DNA of 7,602 nucleotides from an uncultured Clostridia bacterium (GTDB lineage Bacteria > Bacillota > Clostridia > Christensenellales > Borkfalkiaceae): NCBI GenBank assembly GCA_937915565.1, contig CALDMH010000161.1:1-7602 (forward strand). The letters run 5' to 3'. How positions within the stretch are numbered: the first letter of the stretch is position 1; each line of letters begins with the position of its first letter. Positions 6,392-7,602 of this stretch are shown piece after piece. Under the pieces are notes generated by a model that worked only from the letters and a program-made list of their open reading frames with translations, did no database searches and was not told where the DNA came from. The position numbers and the translations under genes were made by a program.

Positions 6392-6946
6392 ATGAAAGAG
6401 CTTTTGGAGAAAATGATTATCGACAGCGTAAACGATTGGACGGACGAAGATATTTACGCCGTTTCCCTCTTCGTTTATAACGACAGCGATAACCCGAGCA
6501 AACCGACCGTTACTCTCGGATATAACACCGAGCGTCAGGTTGAAGACGAAGCGAACGGAGGGCTTGCCTCGGACGAAGAAGAAGCGAGATGGAATTACGC
6601 CTGCTGGCTTCAAAACGAATTTTTCGTTTTCGGCGAAGGCGAAACGGCAGAAACGGTGAAAAACTGGCTCGTTTCAAAAGGCTTCCCTATCTACGACGAC
6701 TTTTGCGAATTTGACGACGAAACGGAGGAAGAAGCCTCGGAAATAACCAAAGCGTTCGTTGCGGTTTTAATCGACGTCGTAAAAGATATTCACAAGCAAG
6801 GCGTTTTAACGCGTAAATTCGGAAAGGAATTGCCGATTCTTATTCACGAACTGGAATATTACGACGAAATTGCCGAGCAAAATATCGAAGCGAACGGCGA
6901 AGAACTCGTTTCGGACTTCGCGAACTGGTGCTGCAACGGCTGGTAA
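6392..6946 (+). CDS. Acidic cytosolic protein of unknown function, possibly DUF4303-like
   Basis: I do not firmly recognise this 184-residue protein. It has no signal peptide or membrane segment and is strongly acidic, with Asp/Glu clusters at 50-65 and 103-116. Visible blocks are IYAVSLFVYN (21-30), TLGYNTE (41-47), EEARWNYACW (63-72) and, near the end, ILIHELEYYDEIAEQN (149-164) before a Cys-Cys-containing tail. The layout (a beta strand ending in an NTE block, an aromatic RWNYA block, then a helical C-terminal half) recalls the DUF4303 group from memory, but this is not verified. Some such small acidic proteins are immunity factors; nothing here shows a cognate toxin. GAGG (6379-6382) lies 9 nt before the ATG. 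The gene starts 33 nt after the dehydratase stop with no terminator between, so the two are probably co-transcribed. Codon usage resembles its neighbours. Confidence 0.85.
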   Translation: MKELLEKMIIDSVNDWTDEDIYAVSLFVYNDSDNPSKPTVTLGYNTERQVEDEANGGLASDEEEARWNYACWLQNEFFVFGEGETAETVKNWLVSKGFPIYDDFCEFDDETEEEASEITKAFVAVLIDVVKDIHKQGVLTRKFGKELPILIHELEYYDEIAEQNIEANGEELVSDFANWCCNGW

Positions 6947-6958
6947 AAAACAAAAAAT

Positions 6959-6998
6959 AAACGCGACGCTCGCTGCTTAAACGCAACGTTCGTTGTAA
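6959..6998. repeat. Diverged 20-bp tandem repeat
   Basis: Positions 6959-6978 and 6979-6998 are two adjacent 20-bp units, both beginning AAACGC and matching at 14 of 20 bases. The first four differences are all G-to-A or C-to-T going from copy 1 to copy 2. Copy 2 contains the short inverted repeat CAAC/GTTG and copy 1 has GCGA/TCGC. The repeat lies between the stop codon at 6946 and the terminator hairpin, in transcribed 3' sequence. No function is evident. Confidence 0.6.
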
Positions 6999-7003
6999 AC
7001 AAT

Positions 7004-7042
7004 ACGCCGCCCGAAAGCAAACGGCTTTCGGGCGGCGTTTAT
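7004..7042 (+). terminator. Strong hairpin terminator of the dehydratase operon, possibly bidirectional
   Basis: ACGCCGCCCGAAAGC (7004-7018) and its exact complement (7024-7038) form a 15-bp perfect stem over the 5-nt loop AAACG. On the plus strand the stem's last U is followed by UUAUAU, a modest U tract. On the minus strand the following sequence AUUGUUU is poorer. It sits between convergent genes (the acidic-protein gene on plus, broken sigG on minus), so it may stop transcription from both sides. Confidence 0.8.
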
Positions 7043-7115
7043 ATAACGTTTAATTACTCTTTAAAGCGTCTTCTTACGTCCTTTTTGATGATTTTTAAAG
7101 CATTTTAACGTTTCG

Positions 7116-7415
7116 TCACGCGGCATTCATTGGTACGGCATACGTTGAAAATCTTACGCCGACCGACAAATCGAAATTATCCACAGACTTAATCAAACCT
7201 ATCATTCCCGCCTGAAACATATCGTCCGCGCTGACCTTGGATTTATCGAATCTTCTTATTATCGATAAAACCAACCTTACGTTTGCAAGAATAAATTCCT
7301 CGCGGGCAAGTCTGTCGCCCTCGCTTATCCTTGCAAGCAGTTCCTCGCTTTCCTTAACGGAAAGCCTTTTTAAGCTCGACGTATCAACGCCGCAAATTTC
7401 AACTTTTTGTTTCAT
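7116..7415 (-). pseudogene. sigG: Sporulation sigma factor SigG, truncated after region 2.2/2.3
   Basis: Sigma-G directs late forespore transcription during endospore formation. The 99-residue product starts with KVEICGVDTS (residues 4-13), a SigG signature. It continues through region 2.1 (NVRLVLSIIRRF, 45-56) and region 2.2 (DDMFQAGMIGLIKSVDNFD, 64-82) to RFSTYAVPM (88-96). Intact SigG continues here with an IIGEIRRYLRD-like helix, regions 3 and 4, to about 255-260 residues. Instead three residues (Asn-Ala-Ala) and TGA follow. I read the other two frames beyond the break and found no continuation. The core-binding part remains but -10 and -35 recognition are lost, so it cannot work as a sigma factor. 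The start is well supported, GGAGG (7425-7421) lying 5 nt upstream. It follows sigE, the standard order. A rearranged gene or an assembly join would look the same. Confidence 0.9.
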
Positions 7416-7436
7416 TTTTACCTCCGTGTATGTAAC

Positions 7437-7464
7437 ATTTTATCTATTGTCCGATGAAAATCAA
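7437..7464 (-). promoter_or_regulatory. Weak promoter candidate upstream of sigG
   Basis: On the minus strand TTGATT (7464-7459) and TAAAAT (7442-7437) are 16 bp apart, a plausible sigma-A-like pair. In known spore formers sigG is driven by sigma-F and by sigma-G itself. A partial sigma-F/G -10-like GGACAATA (7452-7445) overlaps this region, but no matching -35 sits at the right distance. Neither reading is strong. The rest of the 118-bp sigE-sigG interval shows no clear terminator. Confidence 0.25.
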
Positions 7465-7533
7465 TAGGACGTTTTGGCGTTTTTGGGCGAATAAACCCGA
7501 TTACCTCGCCATAACCTCTCTTTTAAACCCCTT

Positions 7534-7602
7534 TCAACTCATTTTTACAAGTTCCTTTTTAAGCCGAAGGACTATCTTCTTTTCGAGCCTCGATATGTAA
7601 CC
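7534..7602 (-). CDS. sigE: Sporulation sigma factor SigE, C-terminal end (partial)
   Basis: The last 23 codons of a minus-strand gene enter from the right edge, reading GYISRLEKKIVLRLKKELVK and then Met-Ser and TGA (7536-7534). This matches the end of sigma region 4.2: the recognition-helix tail (YISRLEKK) and the basic C-terminal helix. Sigma-E is the early mother-cell sigma factor, and its gene normally sits directly upstream of sigG, often after spoIIGA. Position and sequence together make the identification firm despite the short piece. The gene starts outside the window, so intactness cannot be judged. Confidence 0.85.
   Translation of the reverse strand, partial: GYISRLEKKIVLRLKKELVKMS

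Noticed and set aside
6980..7127. Frameshifted continuation of sigG beyond the break
   Set aside because: The other two minus-strand frames after position 7128 give only short peptides (one ends ETLKCFKNHQKGRKKTL) with no resemblance to sigma regions 2.4-4, so a single indel does not explain the truncation.
7042..7130. Skin-like mobile element inserted in sigG
   Set aside because: No recombinase, inverted terminal repeat or element gene is visible. The sequence past the break goes straight into the terminator of the convergent operon. It is kept only as a hypothesis in the findings.

Overview
The window reads as chromosomal DNA of an uncultured, spore-forming-type Firmicute (Bacillota, class Clostridia most likely, gut type). 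The evidence is a pgk-tpiA-gpmI glycolytic cluster with strong purine-rich ribosome binding sites, and at the right edge the sigE-sigG sporulation sigma-factor neighbourhood, which is specific to endospore-forming Firmicutes and their relatives. No mobile element, CRISPR array or phage gene is visible. I cannot place the species.

Layout. Positions 123-216 (minus) hold a tRNA-Ser(GCU) with its own promoter (317-345) and a hairpin terminator (about 72-119). Positions 452-4349 (minus) hold a complete transcription unit: a promoter at 4321-4349, then pgk, tpiA and gpmI, and an intrinsic terminator at 452-490. An internal hairpin lies between tpiA and gpmI, inside a 41-bp tandem duplication. gap and eno, the usual partners of this operon, are absent here. 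A divergent promoter (4418-4447) starts a plus-strand unit of two genes: a membrane-bound nucleotide-sugar 4,6-dehydratase of the CapD/WbpM/PglF type (4514-6358) and a small acidic protein of unknown function (6392-6946). This unit ends at a 15-bp perfect hairpin (7004-7038).

On the far side, pointing back at that hairpin, are the last 23 codons of sigE (7534-7602) and then sigG (7116-7415). sigG is cut off after residue 96, in the middle of the -10-recognition region, and what follows has no sigG similarity in any frame. sigG should be about 255-260 residues long, so this is the most notable feature of the window: a lineage that has lost sigma-G, a gene split by rearrangement, or an assembly join.

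How the genes work together: Pgk, TpiA and GpmI catalyse lower-glycolysis steps and are co-transcribed. The dehydratase makes a 4-keto-6-deoxy sugar nucleotide for cell-surface glycans. The sigE/sigG remnant belongs to the sporulation cascade. I see no convincing new multi-gene system. The best leads are the broken sigG, the 41-bp duplication carrying a terminator and a ribosome binding site, and the unidentified acidic protein paired with the dehydratase.
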